From Favolaschia claudopus (taxonomy: Eukaryota; Basidiomycota; Agaricomycetes; Agaricales; Mycenaceae), in NCBI GenBank assembly GCA_037176885.1, contig JAWWNJ010000178.1, positions 1 to 64,000 on the forward strand: a DNA stretch of 64,000 bases. Direction: 5' to 3'. Positions 12,369 to 24,293 of this stretch are shown here, in pieces. The notes under the pieces were generated by a model. That model saw only the letters and a program-made list of their open reading frames with translations. It was not told the origin of the DNA and ran no database searches. Each line of letters begins with the position of its first letter. Positions within the stretch are counted from its first letter, which is position 1. The position numbers were made by a program, and so were the translations under genes.

Positions 12369-12778
12369 GACGCCAACACGTGGGGGTTGTTCTTAAATTG
12401 TCACGGTCGCAAGCCGAGCGGCGGCATGCCACTTGTGGCGCACCCCGAGTTTGAACGAGAACTTTCAAAGGGCAGTATCGTACTCTGTACTTGTCGGTAA
12501 GCAGTTTAATTTGTCAAAGTAGGAATGCAGGGTACGTCTCGATCCCGCTCAGATATTTGTCAATTTATCCTTAATTATCCTTCTTGGGACGCGCTGATAA
12601 TGACTTTCAATGAAAGGTTTCGGCGCACCACAGTCATGCTAATATTCCGATGTTCCCATGAACTCTCCTTATTCCTGCGGAGTTTCATGAAAACTGTTTA
12701 AATACGTTCCCCAAACATCAGCACTACAATTATACAAGCAATATTCAGCAAACAATGCAACAACGGAATAAGAAACGC
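12369..12778. other. Intergenic region between F-box gene and Zn2Cys6 gene
   Basis: It holds the promoter side of the F-box gene (purine-rich just upstream of the start on the plus strand) and the 3' flank of the Zn2Cys6 gene. No gene is seen. Confidence 0.4.
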
Positions 12779-14872
12779 TTACTCCAGTCCAACCGGAGCG
12801 TTCGCCCAGTTTGCCGTCTGTATATCAGGCCAGGACGAGCCCGAATTCGTTTGCGTGGGCGGCGGAAGATGCCCTACCGACATCAGCTCGGCCAGAATAT
12901 CCCTGTATACGGGTTATTCATCAAGAGCGAAGAGTAGACACGCAACATCCTACCAGAGCAGTCCCGCAAGTTGCCAACTGTGGGGGAATAACTTAAATCA
13001 AACAATGCGAAGAAATAGCGAATACAAACTAACCGCTCCTCACACGACTTCACAAGCTGCATGCACTTTTGTACATGCTGCAATTCACAGAGGAAGAGCT
13101 GATTCTCTCGAGCGGGATCCCAGCGCACTACAAAACTTGTGAATCAAGGATTGGAGAATCGATATGCGGGGGCTCGGAGTACGATGCTCAGGACTCCGAT
13201 TGAGATAATCATTCAAAGACGAGTCGAGGTCCACCAGCAAGGATTCTTCCCCGACGCTATTGATGAAAAGATGGTTAGGCTGGGTACTAACCGAAAGATT
13301 TCAAAAACCGAGAGGATGTGATTCAGTTGGAGAACGGAGAAGAACGTCACGGTTGAAGGGAAACCGTGAGGTCGCTTGAAGGGATGGACGGGATCTTCCC
13401 AGAATTCATCGTCGACTTCGAGGGGTGGTTCGATATCGAGGCTATCGTAATGTGAGTGTTATGGCGGCAATTGATTGGGGGAACACACTCAAAGTAATCA
13501 GTCCCACACGTCCTCCCCAGTGAACAGCTCATTTGACCATCGAGGTAAATCTACAGGATGACTCTCATGATGAGACGCTAAAATATACTAGACTGAAAAG
13601 AATAATTAAAAGCGAAGCTAGATATCTACCGCAGATGTAGATTACTGCGAACTTCCCTCTCGAAGGTCGGGCGGTGGAGGAGGGGGATGTAAATGTTGAC
13701 CTGCGTGAAGTATAGGTCGATTAAATCGAATATTAGGGCTCGGGGCGGGAAGTCGAAGGCGGTGGTGAGCGAGGGAAAAGGGGGAGACTGAGTTCAGGTG
13801 AGTGGTGTTAGAGGCAAGGGGCAAGCAAGTTAGAGGAGGAACGAAGGAGCGAATCAGTAATGCGAAATGACGAGAGAAACCAGACGTACGGGACGCTGTT
13901 GCCAATGATGCGCTCTTGGAGATGTTTTGAGAGCCGCCCCGGGGCCATGAGCGTCGTTTGAGGGCTGATATTCCAACTCTTGCTTGAAAGTTTCGGCTTT
14001 GAAGGTGACTGCGGCCTTGACGAGCGACGCACTGGAGCTCTTGCCGATCCAACGTTGTTTGGGTTCGGATTCCTCTGATTCCCCAGCGAAGGGGTTGATG
14101 CAGTGCTAGAGTGGGAATCAGTTGGTTGAGGAAGTAAAATGAGAGGTCTAACGCGCACCTCATACCCGAGCTGAATCTTTTGTTCTAATGTGGACTCCGA
14201 ATCTTCCTCTTGGAGAGGTGGGGGAGTCGTGACAGCACGGAGGGATGCGCGCATGATGTAGAGGGATGCTGCCGCGTCGCCGGAAGGAGGGTGGGAGTTA
14301 GATGGCGCGGAGGTGGCTGCGGATGAAGGAGGAGAAACGGTGGTGCGGTTTAGTGGAGATTTGAAAGCTGCGTTGCGATAGGCGAGTTTCATGCGGAGGT
14401 GACGGACGAGAGCTTCGGATTCGGCGAGTTGGGCTTCGAGGGTGGAGATTGACCTGTGGGTGATAGGTTGATCATTGTGGGCTCAGGTGAAGGGAGAGAG
14501 AACCGCGTACTTTGTTTGCGTATGGGTTTGAAACCGATATCATTAATAATACAAGAAAGAAACTTAATGGAGTGGAAAGTAGAACGTACATCGGCCCCAA
14601 CGTATGTACATGGGACGTTTGATTTCGCGCATCTACTGCACTTTTGAGCGGTGTCTTGGGTGCCATTACCTGGTGGGAATTATGTGAGTAGCGCTTCGTC
14701 TTCGGTGTAGAGTACTCACATCGAGCTCCGAGATGCAAGTAGTATGAAATTAGCGACGAAAATCAGAGAAAGAGCAAGAACCAGTACTTCTACGACGACG
14801 ACAATAGTCGCATGCGGGCTGCAGACGGCGTTTCTTCCCTTGACTGGGAAGAAGATGTGTTTTGGGGGCCAT
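12779..14872 (-). pseudogene. Zn2Cys6 transcription factor, copy A (internally deleted)
   Basis: The start ATG is at 14872. Exon 1 (14872-14788) encodes a basic stretch and ACDYCRRRR. A 6-nt exon (14725-14720) and the exon starting at 14669 complete the zinc cluster C-x2-C-x6-C-x9-C-x2-C-x6-C, ending CSRCAKSNVPCTYV. A coiled segment (STLEAQLAESEALVRHLR) follows, then a fungal_trans-type domain: GKSSSASLVKAA, DLYFTQVNIYIPLLHRPTF, SLGRTCGTDYFDLDIEPP, EVDDEFWEDP. The tail ends WANAPVGLE at stop 12781-12779. Such factors bind CGG-type sites and usually regulate metabolism. Compared with copy B, exons between the LHLR end and IYLDGQ are missing and the join is out of phase. A second, in-frame deletion removes the HRP..IP stretch after ENQLF. 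It is therefore probably non-functional, though its ends are well preserved. Confidence 0.75.
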
Positions 14873-15300
14873 TGCCGTCGTTGTTGGACAGCATTGACGG
14901 ATGATCGCGACAGAGGACAATTCGGCCTGATATGCGATAGTTTGAGCTGGTATTCGACAGAGTGAGAGACGGGCAAAGGAGGAGAGAAAGAAAGGGCCGA
15001 TGTGTTGGTGGTTTCACGTCAGCACGTACTTAACCTTCCGAATCTTCCGATGGGCGCAAGATCAAAACACGGCGTTCCGACGATGGGGAGTTCGTAAGTA
15101 CACTGTTTGAACTTAAAGAAAATCAGTCCAAGCAAGTGGATAAAATTTCTACAGCCCGAATTCTGATATTGTCGGGAAACTCTAGACTGCCCTAGACTTT
15201 CAGCGGACGACTCGGGAACGACTCTCGAGCACCGGAGCTAGACATTCAGAATCGCAGTTTTGAGGACGACCATCACAGTATCGATATTTTGTCGAAGAAT
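14873..15300. other. Upstream region of Zn2Cys6 copy A
   Basis: Divergent intergenic region. No gene is recognised; it presumably carries the copy A promoter. Confidence 0.4.
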
Positions 15301-15324
15301 CGAGGGGAGAGAGTGCCTAAATAG

Positions 15325-15490
15325 GTGGCGAAGAAACCGTGGTGACGGTTGAGTTCAAGCCGTTTCCGGAACTTGCCGATGCATGTCACATGTGAGTCAT
15401 GCGTGACATCCTGTGACATCCGTCCGACTTCCCGAACCACCACCTCGATTTGACCTTGACGCGCCGGGGGCAGGCTTCCGCAATCAGACG
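15325..15490. promoter_or_regulatory. Conserved regulatory block with E-box and TGAGTCAT
   Basis: The block is shared with 28855-29015 and, more weakly, with 7090-7205. Its core holds the palindrome CACATGTG overlapping TGAGTCAT, followed by ATGYGTGAC, then a conserved CCACCTCGA. E-box palindromes are bHLH sites and TGAGTCA is the Gcn4/AP-1 type bZIP site. In two of the three places it lies between a minus-strand Zn2Cys6 copy and a plus-strand GC-rich segment, so it may be a two-way promoter. No function is proven. Confidence 0.5.
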
Positions 15491-18400
15491 GCTATATCCT
15501 CGCTACTATTCAGCATAATATGAAACTAGGCCGCTTTGTACCGACGTCGTGCGCTCTGCGCGGTTAAATTCGACAGAAAGAGATCAGAAGGAGATTCGCA
15601 AACTGCCGTCTTGAATTCGTCTTCTCAATTGCGGAGGGCTGGATCCTCTCCCGATATCTCTTGTCTTTGGTTAAGAACATATCTAATTCTCGGTATGTCT
15701 CACTTTGTAACGTCGAAATGGGCCTGGATTCATGCAAGTATTGTTTCTTCTAGAACAAATGGAAGGTCGAGGCGAATCGCAATATCTTTTTTCCGTGCTA
15801 GGGAGTCATACTCTCCAACGGTGGAATGCGCTCGAAGCTTTGAATCTGAGTCTCTTCTGCGGTGAGTCTCCAACTTATAATTCTCACCAATTTTGTCTCC
15901 AAATTTGTATATGCTTCCCAAACGCACCTCTAAAACCCTTTTCTCTGCTACGTTCCAGAACCACACTGATGCTAAAGCTCTATAGACTTCTTTCTCGACG
16001 CTGCGATCAGGATAATCCCGATTCATGTATGATGAACGACATCGACGAGATACTACAGGATGCCAGGGTGCGTGAATACCCTCATTCCCTTACCTCTCTC
16101 CCCGTTTTTCCTTTCCCCGCCACTTGCAGACCTCCGTTTCCCTCCACCTAGCACCGGGGCTCAATACCTTCATTGTAGACCGCTCCCACCGCCTTGTCGC
16201 CCGCGTGCGAATGATTCATCGACGAGAAATAGAGTGTTATCGGCCCCCAGCCCGCATCCCGTCTTTCACCAATACGAGATTAAGATATCGAGATTGATAT
16301 CTCGATGGTACGTCTCATTCACACCCAGGCTTTCTCATCACCCTCAAACACGCATTTGCCAGGTCTTCCTCGTCTAAACGTGCGCAGTCGACACCACGGG
16401 CTTCCGCATCCGACGCAAGGCTTGTACGGTCTTGCTCCCACCTCGGTTCTCGCTGAACGACTTCGCCACCTCCGAGTCACTGCAATACGATTCGATACAA
16501 TACCTGCCATCTATCCCATCCCTCGCCTCCATACACCTCCAACGACCTCACGCCCTGCCTCCGCCTGTATCTTCGCCTTCGTTGTCGCCCGTTCCCGCTC
16601 GCGCTCACCCTCATCTCCTCGTACCCATTCCGCGCATCCTTCCCTACCACCGCCGGTATCTAATCCGAATCGCGACGTCGGTCTGCTGCGGCCTGGCGTA
16701 TCCGCGCAGTCGTCGAAAGTGCATCCTGTCGAGGCTCGTTTGTGTCTCACTATCGCGACCATGGGGTCCTCGATTGCGACGCGGAGGTCGAGAGCTCGAG
16801 TATCACGTACGGTGGATGCTGCTTGAGGATGGCGACGCATAGCTCGGTGAGAAGGGTCGGGATTAGCGCGTTGGGAGTGAGGCAGGCAGGCGAAGGTGGA
16901 TGGGATGATGATGACGTCGAAGATGCTGTTATGGGAAGACGAAGAGACCCCGAGCATTTTGGCGATCCAAGACCCACTTGCGAATATCGCTTGAGATTCG
17001 TTGATGGTGCGTCTTCCATCCATACTAGTACTGTGTCGCTGCTTATCTTTACTCATGCGCTCTAGCATCTCGTTCCCCATCCCCTGCGCCCATGTCCACT
17101 TTCTTCCGTATATACACACTATGCCTCCACCGGTATCACCAGCGCCTCCCCTCGTTAACCTCTCTTCGACATCCCGCCCGCGCGTCCCTCGTCAGCCTTA
17201 CGCTGCCACTCCCCGTCCGCCCTCGCTTAAGATACCCGCTTGCGGCTCAGGCCGTGAGCCTCATCGACCACTTCCACATTGTCCTCGGCACATCGTCGCG
17301 ATAGGACTACGACGCCAACAGCCGTGACGAGGCGTATGAAGGCGTGCACCATGCACGCCGAGTCCGAGTCTGAAAGGTGGGGGTGCTGGGCTGGGCTGGG
17401 AAAAGGGATGCAGCGAGGGCGGGGATGGGGCCAGACGGGGCTGAATGCCATGTACGAATGCACAAGGAGGGCAGGGCGAGGAGGTGGGAAGGAAGGCGGA
17501 GGGCTGAAGAGGAGGATGAGACGACGCATTCGTCCATGTCGATCGACGTGTGACCGCCTTTGTGCCGTCTTCACGACGACCGTGTCGATCCTCTTTGCTG
17601 TCACGCCGAGTTGCTTCCGTATTTCGCCCGCCTCCTCTGCGTCTGGCGTACGCACCCTTTGTCACCCCCTTGCGCACGCCTCACCGCTCTCTCCCTCACC
17701 GCCTCCGCCTCCCCCGCCCTCATCTCCTCGTCTTCTCGTCTGCGCGCATAGCTGCCCCGTTTCGAGGAGAGAAAGATTGTCCGCCCCCGTGCGTGCTGCC
17801 CGTCGTCATCGTCCGCTCCTTTCGCCATCCCCGGTGGATTCCTCGAATGCGGGGAGACGGGTTTGGGGCGGAGGCGCTGACGGGTACCCCTTCCCGCGGC
17901 TGCGCGTCGTTGCGGACATGCTGCTACTTTCGAAATGCGAAGATTGGGGGTGGTGGCGACGTTACCCGGTGCGGAGGAGGATGCGCAAGGAGGAAGAGGG
18001 TGCGGTGGAGGTCGTGGTGGGTGTGCACCGGAACGCGAGATGGGTTTCTGGTGTCTTTTGCGGATGCTCGTCCCGCCTACGCCGTTTGCGTGTACCGGGA
18101 AGGCGGAGGCGGGTGGGGATGGGGATGAAGTGAGGGCATGGTGGAGTGCCGGAGTGGCGTGGGCTGAAGAGGAAGAGGGGAGGAGGAGGAGGATGGATGA
18201 ATGTGGGATGGAGAAGGAGGCGGGGAAGGTGGATGCGAAATCCATTGCGCACGCCGAGCTGTACATCCCGCTCGTCGTGCCGGCTTCCTTTGTCGACGCT
18301 GCAGTCACTTTGCCACCCTCTCGCGTCGCGGACCCTCTACACCATCTCTTCTTCCGCACCGGCATCCCGTGGTCTTGTGTGAAGACGCCCGTATACGCTA

Positions 18401-19310
18401 AGGGGGCAATCGGCGTACGCAACGACATGAGGACGGGTGCGTGCGTGCACGGAGGGACGGGGGATGTATGACGAGTGCTTGGTATGCGGAGGATGACAGT
18501 CCTCCGCGACGATGCGGATGATTTTCGTCGATGATCATTCCGGCGCTTCGTCATCGTCAGCTCGGACGAGGAGTATGTGCATGATCTGCTGGAGCGTGAT
18601 GACAAGAGGGTCGGGAGGGCGAGCGATGGTGGAGCGGCGCGTGCGGCGCGGATACTCATGCTGGTACTCCCTTGCCATTGGTGCGCGCAGTAGGCGAGGG
18701 TACGGGGAGGATATGGCAACGATGTAGGAGAGGGTGATTGGGCAGGCGAGGACGAGCATTCGAGGGCGCCGAAGGTTGGGGTCGGCGTCATCGTCTTGCT
18801 AGCGATGCAGTTGTAAGCGATGGAAGTATGATGCGGAGCTGTGGACTTGGAGAGTGGTGTACGTGCACAGGATGGATTGCGGGACGAGGCAAGTTTCTGT
18901 TTCTCTGTTCGTCGGTGCTCATTACTAATCATGTGGTAGCACGAGCAAATAGCTCGCGATATCACTCGGAGCGTTGGTTTAGCCCTGAAGTACCTAGACG
19001 ACGTTTCCTCCCTCTTATACGGCAAGAGGCGGACCCAATACAAATGCTGTTCCTTCCAAACAAACCCATAGCCCCGTGTCGGAGATTTGTTTCAGGTCCA
19101 TCGTCGGGACTCCGAACTTTGCCTTCTGGCACGCTTCTTCCCTTTCTTGTGCTCTCGTCACTGGCAGAAGGCATCCGTGTCGTCTTGGTGTCGTCCCATA
19201 TTCTCTGGATGGAATTGACCACGCATTATTCTTCTCATCATGTGGGGGCCTCGACGCACGCAGGTGCTGGTGCTAGATGAACGAATCGACCGATCTTCTC
19301 AGCAGTTTGA
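15490..19310. other. GC-rich segment 2, paralogue of 29.0-32.3 kb
   Basis: Several patches match segment 3 in order and orientation: an intron with matching ends near 15861-15988, a plus-strand exon end reading HFHIVLGTSSR-stop at about 17304, a patch at 18480-18800, and a plus-strand patch with ALVTGRR and DHA.FFS near 19140-19250. This suggests decayed plus-strand genes, perhaps with a minus-strand one between. The long minus-strand frame 17601-19043 is low-complexity and looks compositional. No family is identified. Confidence 0.35.
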
Positions 19311-19357
19311 GTGAGCAGTGTGGGCGATGGCGTGTTTGGTCGGAGACCGCAAAAAGT

Positions 19358-19490
19358 AACTTGAGGGTGCTTACTTGTACTTTGATGGCCGGTTATTTTG
19401 GCTGGGCGTACGTTGCGTTACTTTACTTTACTTTGATGTACTTTTCCCACGCTTGGCGAAAGTTACTTCAACTTACTTGTACTTCTAGGC
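19358..19490. repeat. TTACTT/ACTTGT-rich repeat
   Basis: A dense cluster of ACTTTACTT and ACTTGTACTT motifs and their complements. The same motifs recur at 20046-20180, 20395-20526 and 23330-23470. Confidence 0.6.
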
Positions 19491-20045
19491 TTATAATATG
19501 AAGGCAGAAAAAGACATTATCGGTCACTTATAAGGTATTAGTAGCTCCTATTGATGGATATAATGCGTCTTCACGACTTTGTGCTCACTCTGTGAGTCTG
19601 TATGACTAATACTACCGCATTCATCTTCCTGTCCTACACCACCTTGGCGGTAAGTATTTGAATCAATGTGGGGGATCAGAGCAGAGAATCGTACCCCTGA
19701 GAAGTAATTTCACTTAGATTTATCCCGTTTAATCGCTCTTTGTGTCGATCTGAACTCATACGGGTTCAACCAGTCAATTACCAAATTCGGAAATCTTCAA
19801 CCTTGGCCCCAAGTACTGTGTTTCAGACACAAGATGTAGGCTAAAGAGGCAACAAAGCTCTGAGATATTACTCTCAAGTAAATTCTGAGCTTACTGCATC
19901 TGCGGTGCGTATGTGTATGGCATTTTGGCACTGACTTCTATCCGAACAGCGATAAGTATTACTTCACAACCTTTTGAAGTGCTTCCTACAGTTAAATAGT
20001 GCTTTGGGGTACTTTGATGCGACGTATCAGCGCAAAGTAGCCTTA
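19491..20045. other. AT-richer intergenic sequence
   Basis: No open frame above 60 codons with motifs. The composition changes abruptly from the GC-rich segment to its left. Confidence 0.4.
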
Positions 20046-20526
20046 ACTTGCCTTACTTTACTTCAGAATACTTGTACTTTACTTTACTTACCCGCCCAAG
20101 TACATCAGCGAAAGTTACTTTTGCCATCAGATGGCATCAATTACAGCCAAGTCCGCAAGTAAACGCAAGTAACTGTAACTTCTCACTTATACTTTACTCT
20201 GAGATCATGGGGGGTATACTATATGGTCTCTTATATCATTCTGATAGCTTCCGTGACTGTTACTGGCAGCAGCAAAGCATGTCAAGTGATCCTCAAGGCT
20301 CATGTACTGATGTGCAACCGTTTGAGGCACTGTTTGGAGTCAAGAAGTAGCTGGGGGCGCTAAAGGTGAAGGTAGAGACAGTATACTTGCCTTACCTTGC
20401 TCTAATTTACTTGTACTTTGCTTTACTTGCCGCCCAAGTACCCGGGCAAAAAGTTACTTTTGCCATCAGATGGCATCAATTGCGGCCAAGTAAGCAAATA
20501 AACACGCCATTTGAGCAAGTAACAGT
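20046..20526. repeat. Pair of direct TTACTT-type repeats
   Basis: Two units of about 130-135 bases, 20046-20180 and 20395-20526, share ACTTGCCTTACYTT, then GCCCAAGTAC, then AAGTTACTTTTGCCATCAG with ATGGCATCAATT. The 214-base spacer is not repeated. The units are rich in short inverted motifs (ACTT/AAGT). They may be ends of a degraded element, but no boundary or coding sequence is seen. Confidence 0.65.
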
Positions 20527-20831
20527 GATTAATGACCTGTAATTAGTGCGCATACATTGCTGAGCCTAATATATCGCATATTAGCTCACTTTCAGCGTTT
20601 CCCTGACCCACTTGGCAAAAGTATCCGTATTTTGAATTGATTTTGCAGTCTCAAGGTTCAATTCGGTCATGTTTGACTCCCCGTATTCAAGAATTGGAAC
20701 TATAGTGCTTGAATGGAGAGAAAATAAACTATATTGTAGAGACTGAGTAGTCTAGGGTGATTCTTGAATGAATATATCCACTTCTTTGGTCAGTAAATGA
20801 ATGTATAGCAACAGTACCTCCAGCCCCTTGG

Positions 20832-22734
20832 CTACCCCCGGGACTGTGTTGCTTTACGCTTGGTTGTACCTGTAGTACCTTGAGCTCGGGTACTCCGTCT
20901 TGTAACTACCACTTGCCAAGTAGAAAGTAGAGGGAATACGAACCTCAGCAGTGCGTATATGCGTAGCTTCATCTTTGTAAAATTGTAGGAAATACTCTTG
21001 TTGGGGTGCTTGTGTTCCGATGTGTTCTGAGGGACTATCAATATCAGGAGTGGTAATATTTCGAATAATCCACAAAGGGTCTTGGAGGGGCAGGACGCGG
21101 CGCGTAACTCTGCGGAGGTAAAGAAGCGAGATAGAAAGTATATGTGGGTGTGGTGGTTTGGTTGCCGACGCAAATAAATGCGCAAGATGACAAGTTGAAA
21201 AAGTATTGGGGCCACAGTTTGTACCCAGCGACGGGATTTCACTGTATGGGTGGTTTTCGAGTGTGGATCGAATGTGAATAGAGTCAAGGTAAGCTTTTGA
21301 ACGTGCAGTTCAATCAGCGACACATCTCCTGGAAGAAGGCATATATTAAATTGGCCCGCAAAGCCATTAGCACGTTTCTCCTCATTGATTGGAGCACCTA
21401 CCTGCACCCAAGTTACGGAGGCTTGAGATTATGCGCCAAATTACTTGCCTTTGTATACCTCAAATCTACGTTTGCGCCGGCAGCCTTGGCGCACTGGTCT
21501 TTGGTGAGAACAAACTCACTCTCCAAAGGTCGATCAACGCTCGGGCAAACATTATCTTTATACTACTCGACGCGAACAAGACAAGTACTGGTCACGGAAG
21601 CGATACGAGCGTGAGAAAAAGTCTTGCCCGACATGCCCGGAAACATGGCATAAGTATGTATCGATGCTAAAGGTATTTAAGTAAGTATATACTTCAGAGA
21701 ATTCACTTACAGCTCGTCCGTCCAGAAAGGTTTTGGCTCCAGAATCCACCGGTCCAGGCGGTTTCACAGGGAAGACGGGGCTGTAGACTGACTCAGCCAA
21801 CTCGGACATCACAACATCCTTGCCATTCTCAGCCGTCTTGAAATCAGCAACGGAATTATCAGGGGAAGGAGTGTCCTCAATTTCGATTGGGGGTGTTCTA
21901 GGACGCCAATTTCCGCGATCAAGAGCTTCCACATAGCTAGAGACAACGTCTTGGTACGATCTCATGGTCTAGCATGATTAAATAATTGTGTTCAACTCAG
22001 TCCACAGATAAGCATACCTTCGCACTGACCTACAGATAATGGAAAACCCACAGTAGCTCGGTGCTGTCCGGTATAGTGATCAGATCACCTTGTATGCGTG
22101 AACGAAGAGATCCTCCGTTCTATGTATCATCGTAGGAGAATGTGATATCGTTAATCAAGAATTTGGATGTCCAGTGTTTCCGTCCCGCGTCAAAGAATAT
22201 GGTACTCATTAATTAATATTGAACGAGATTGCCGGCTCCGTCACTAATTTCGAATGCCTTAGCCAGAGGCAATCTCGCGAGTGTTGAGGTTTCTGGTCAG
22301 AGATGCAAGATCTTTGGCCAATAAAGCTTCCAACGATTGAAATAAATTGTCTTGCCTTTGCTTGACCGAGCCCAAGTTTCTGGTCAAGGTGACGCTCGCG
22401 TTCTGCTTCTGTCAATTTTCGGCTCCCTATGTATTTGATACGGTGGATAGAATGATAGAAGAAGCACGAAAGTGCGGAGGCGCTTGGAGGTTGCAAAAGA
22501 AATTCTTCGCGCTCGGGACTTCGGCATCGCAAAAATGCTTGGTACCACATTTTCGTGCGTTTTTTGAATCAGGTGCATCCCCAGGGTATGACTTGAGACA
22601 GATGAGCGGGAAGTCAATGGGTTTGATAAGATGATTTCCTCGACAACTTGCTGATTAGCAGCAGCAGCGACGGCTTTAATGGTGTCTGAAGTGCGTCTAT
22701 CATTGAATTGGTGGACGAGGATTCCTTGGATCAC
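20832..22734 (-). CDS. Unrecognised minus-strand exons
   Basis: A candidate first exon runs 21965-21711: ATG, MRSYQDVVSSYVEALDRG, an acidic Pro-rich stretch, and a GTAAGT donor at 21710. The intron's acceptor lies near 21668, but the following frame is not convincing. A further piece (about 21520-21460) reads TKDQCAKAAGANVDLR before a GTATAC donor, and another (21407-21298) encodes a mixed-charge segment. An upstream open frame, 22734-22384, is separate. I recognise no family and cannot join the exons in one phase, so this could be one gene, two, or a relic. Confidence 0.3.
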
Positions 22735-24293
22735 TCGCGTTAAAGTGCCCGTCTATTTAACCTCATAAGACTTTGGAATCAGCTAATAATTTGTTGAACA
22801 CTGGCTAAGCAGTTGCCCGATTCTTTATTTACATCTCGCGAACATCATGCAAGTATAATATCTTGATCCCTGGAATAAGTTCTCGATCTTTTCATACTCC
22901 GCGATGCAAGAGGGAATGTTAATGCTCAATAGGGTTCGTCGTAGAGGGAATTTTTGCCGCAAGCTCCGAAAAAAACATCGCAGCAATAGGGCGGCGCTCT
23001 CACCATGAAAATCAGCTTTTAGTCTGCGGATACGTCCATTTAAGGTGTCGCATAACTTGATGGAATCGTTCTGATGTCACAAGTTTATGTTTCACGTGAC
23101 CGCGGGGCGGCGGCGAGGCGAGTTTTCAAGCTAGTTTGCTCATTGCACTTCCTGGGTAAAGAAAAAGAATTGTTAGCTTGAATTGAGGACAAACTACAGC
23201 TCTCTCTCCGCGTGACAGCCGTCCTTTACAGCAGAATACACCTATTTCTTGCCTATTTCATAGCCATTTCCGCCGCACGACCCGCAAATCCGACTAGATA
23301 CGAAGCTACTTGGTGTTGCTTCAAGTAACTTTATGTAACTTGAAGTTGCTTAACGCTGCTTAAATTTACTTTACTTGTACTTTTACTTTCAAAGTTTACT
23401 TCCCCAGCCAAAAGTAACGTAACGTACATTTTGGCAGGACAAGTAAATTTAGCCAAGTTACTTTAGTAACCGTCGTTTGGTCGTGCTTGGCAACAACCTC
23501 CGACGCGAGCAAATTCCTTCCCGCAAAAAATCCTTTCACGCAGTGCTCGACTGCTTCTATGTTCAGCGTCTTGAGACTCTTTAGACTGTTGCTTCCATCC
23601 CAATATCGCGAGGCAACGCTTAGGCCTTCCGTATTCTGATGTCCGAATCAATCCGCGCGCACTCGCCTCGCTACTTACTCAGTTCTGGAATGACAAGAAG
23701 CCAGTGGAAGCGTTTTTTGTGTTCGACCCTTCTTCTCAAAGGCTGACTGATCTATCTTTTCGACGGTTGGCAAACTCGAGGCTTAATTCACGAGCAGTTG
23801 TACACACAAATATTAATAGGGCAGTTTCGCGGGGATTGCGGAAGGATATCAATACGGAGCTGAGGCCAGGTGTTGTGCGTCGAAAAGAGTTGCTATGATT
23901 TCCCGTTGTATGCTTTTCGACCGTTTTTTCTGAATGTTGATTGCGTACCGATTGATGGTAGCGGGGTTGAAGTCGCTTAGACTATTACTCTCATAATCAG
24001 TATCAAGTCCCTTCAATGAAAGCCACCACATTGCAAATAAACTCGAACTAAATACAGAGACATCCCGGGGAAGGTCATATCTACCCGCACATATCAACAG
24101 TCTCGTTTCCGAGCCCGAATTGAGCTCACAGCAAGGAAAATGCTCGAAATGTCATTTGTGGAGAAAAAATCCGCAAATCCGGATCCGCTCGCACTCTAAA
24201 TCCCGCAAATAGGTGATTAAGGCGAAGAATTACATTGTAGCCCAAGGTTACTGTATAAACTTCGAATTACGATCTGAGCATACGGAGTACTAG
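22735..24293. other. Intergenic with one TTACTT-type repeat
   Basis: Holds a TTACTT-type cluster at 23330-23470 and short open frames (23463-23651 minus, 23704-23898 plus, 23849-24097 minus) without motifs. It forms the 3' flank of the NLR gene. Confidence 0.4.

Noticed and set aside
17601..19043. 480-codon minus-strand frame
   Set aside because: Ser/Pro/Arg-rich low complexity in GC-rich DNA, with long frames on the other strand too. The paralogous segment does not keep it open, so it is probably a shadow.
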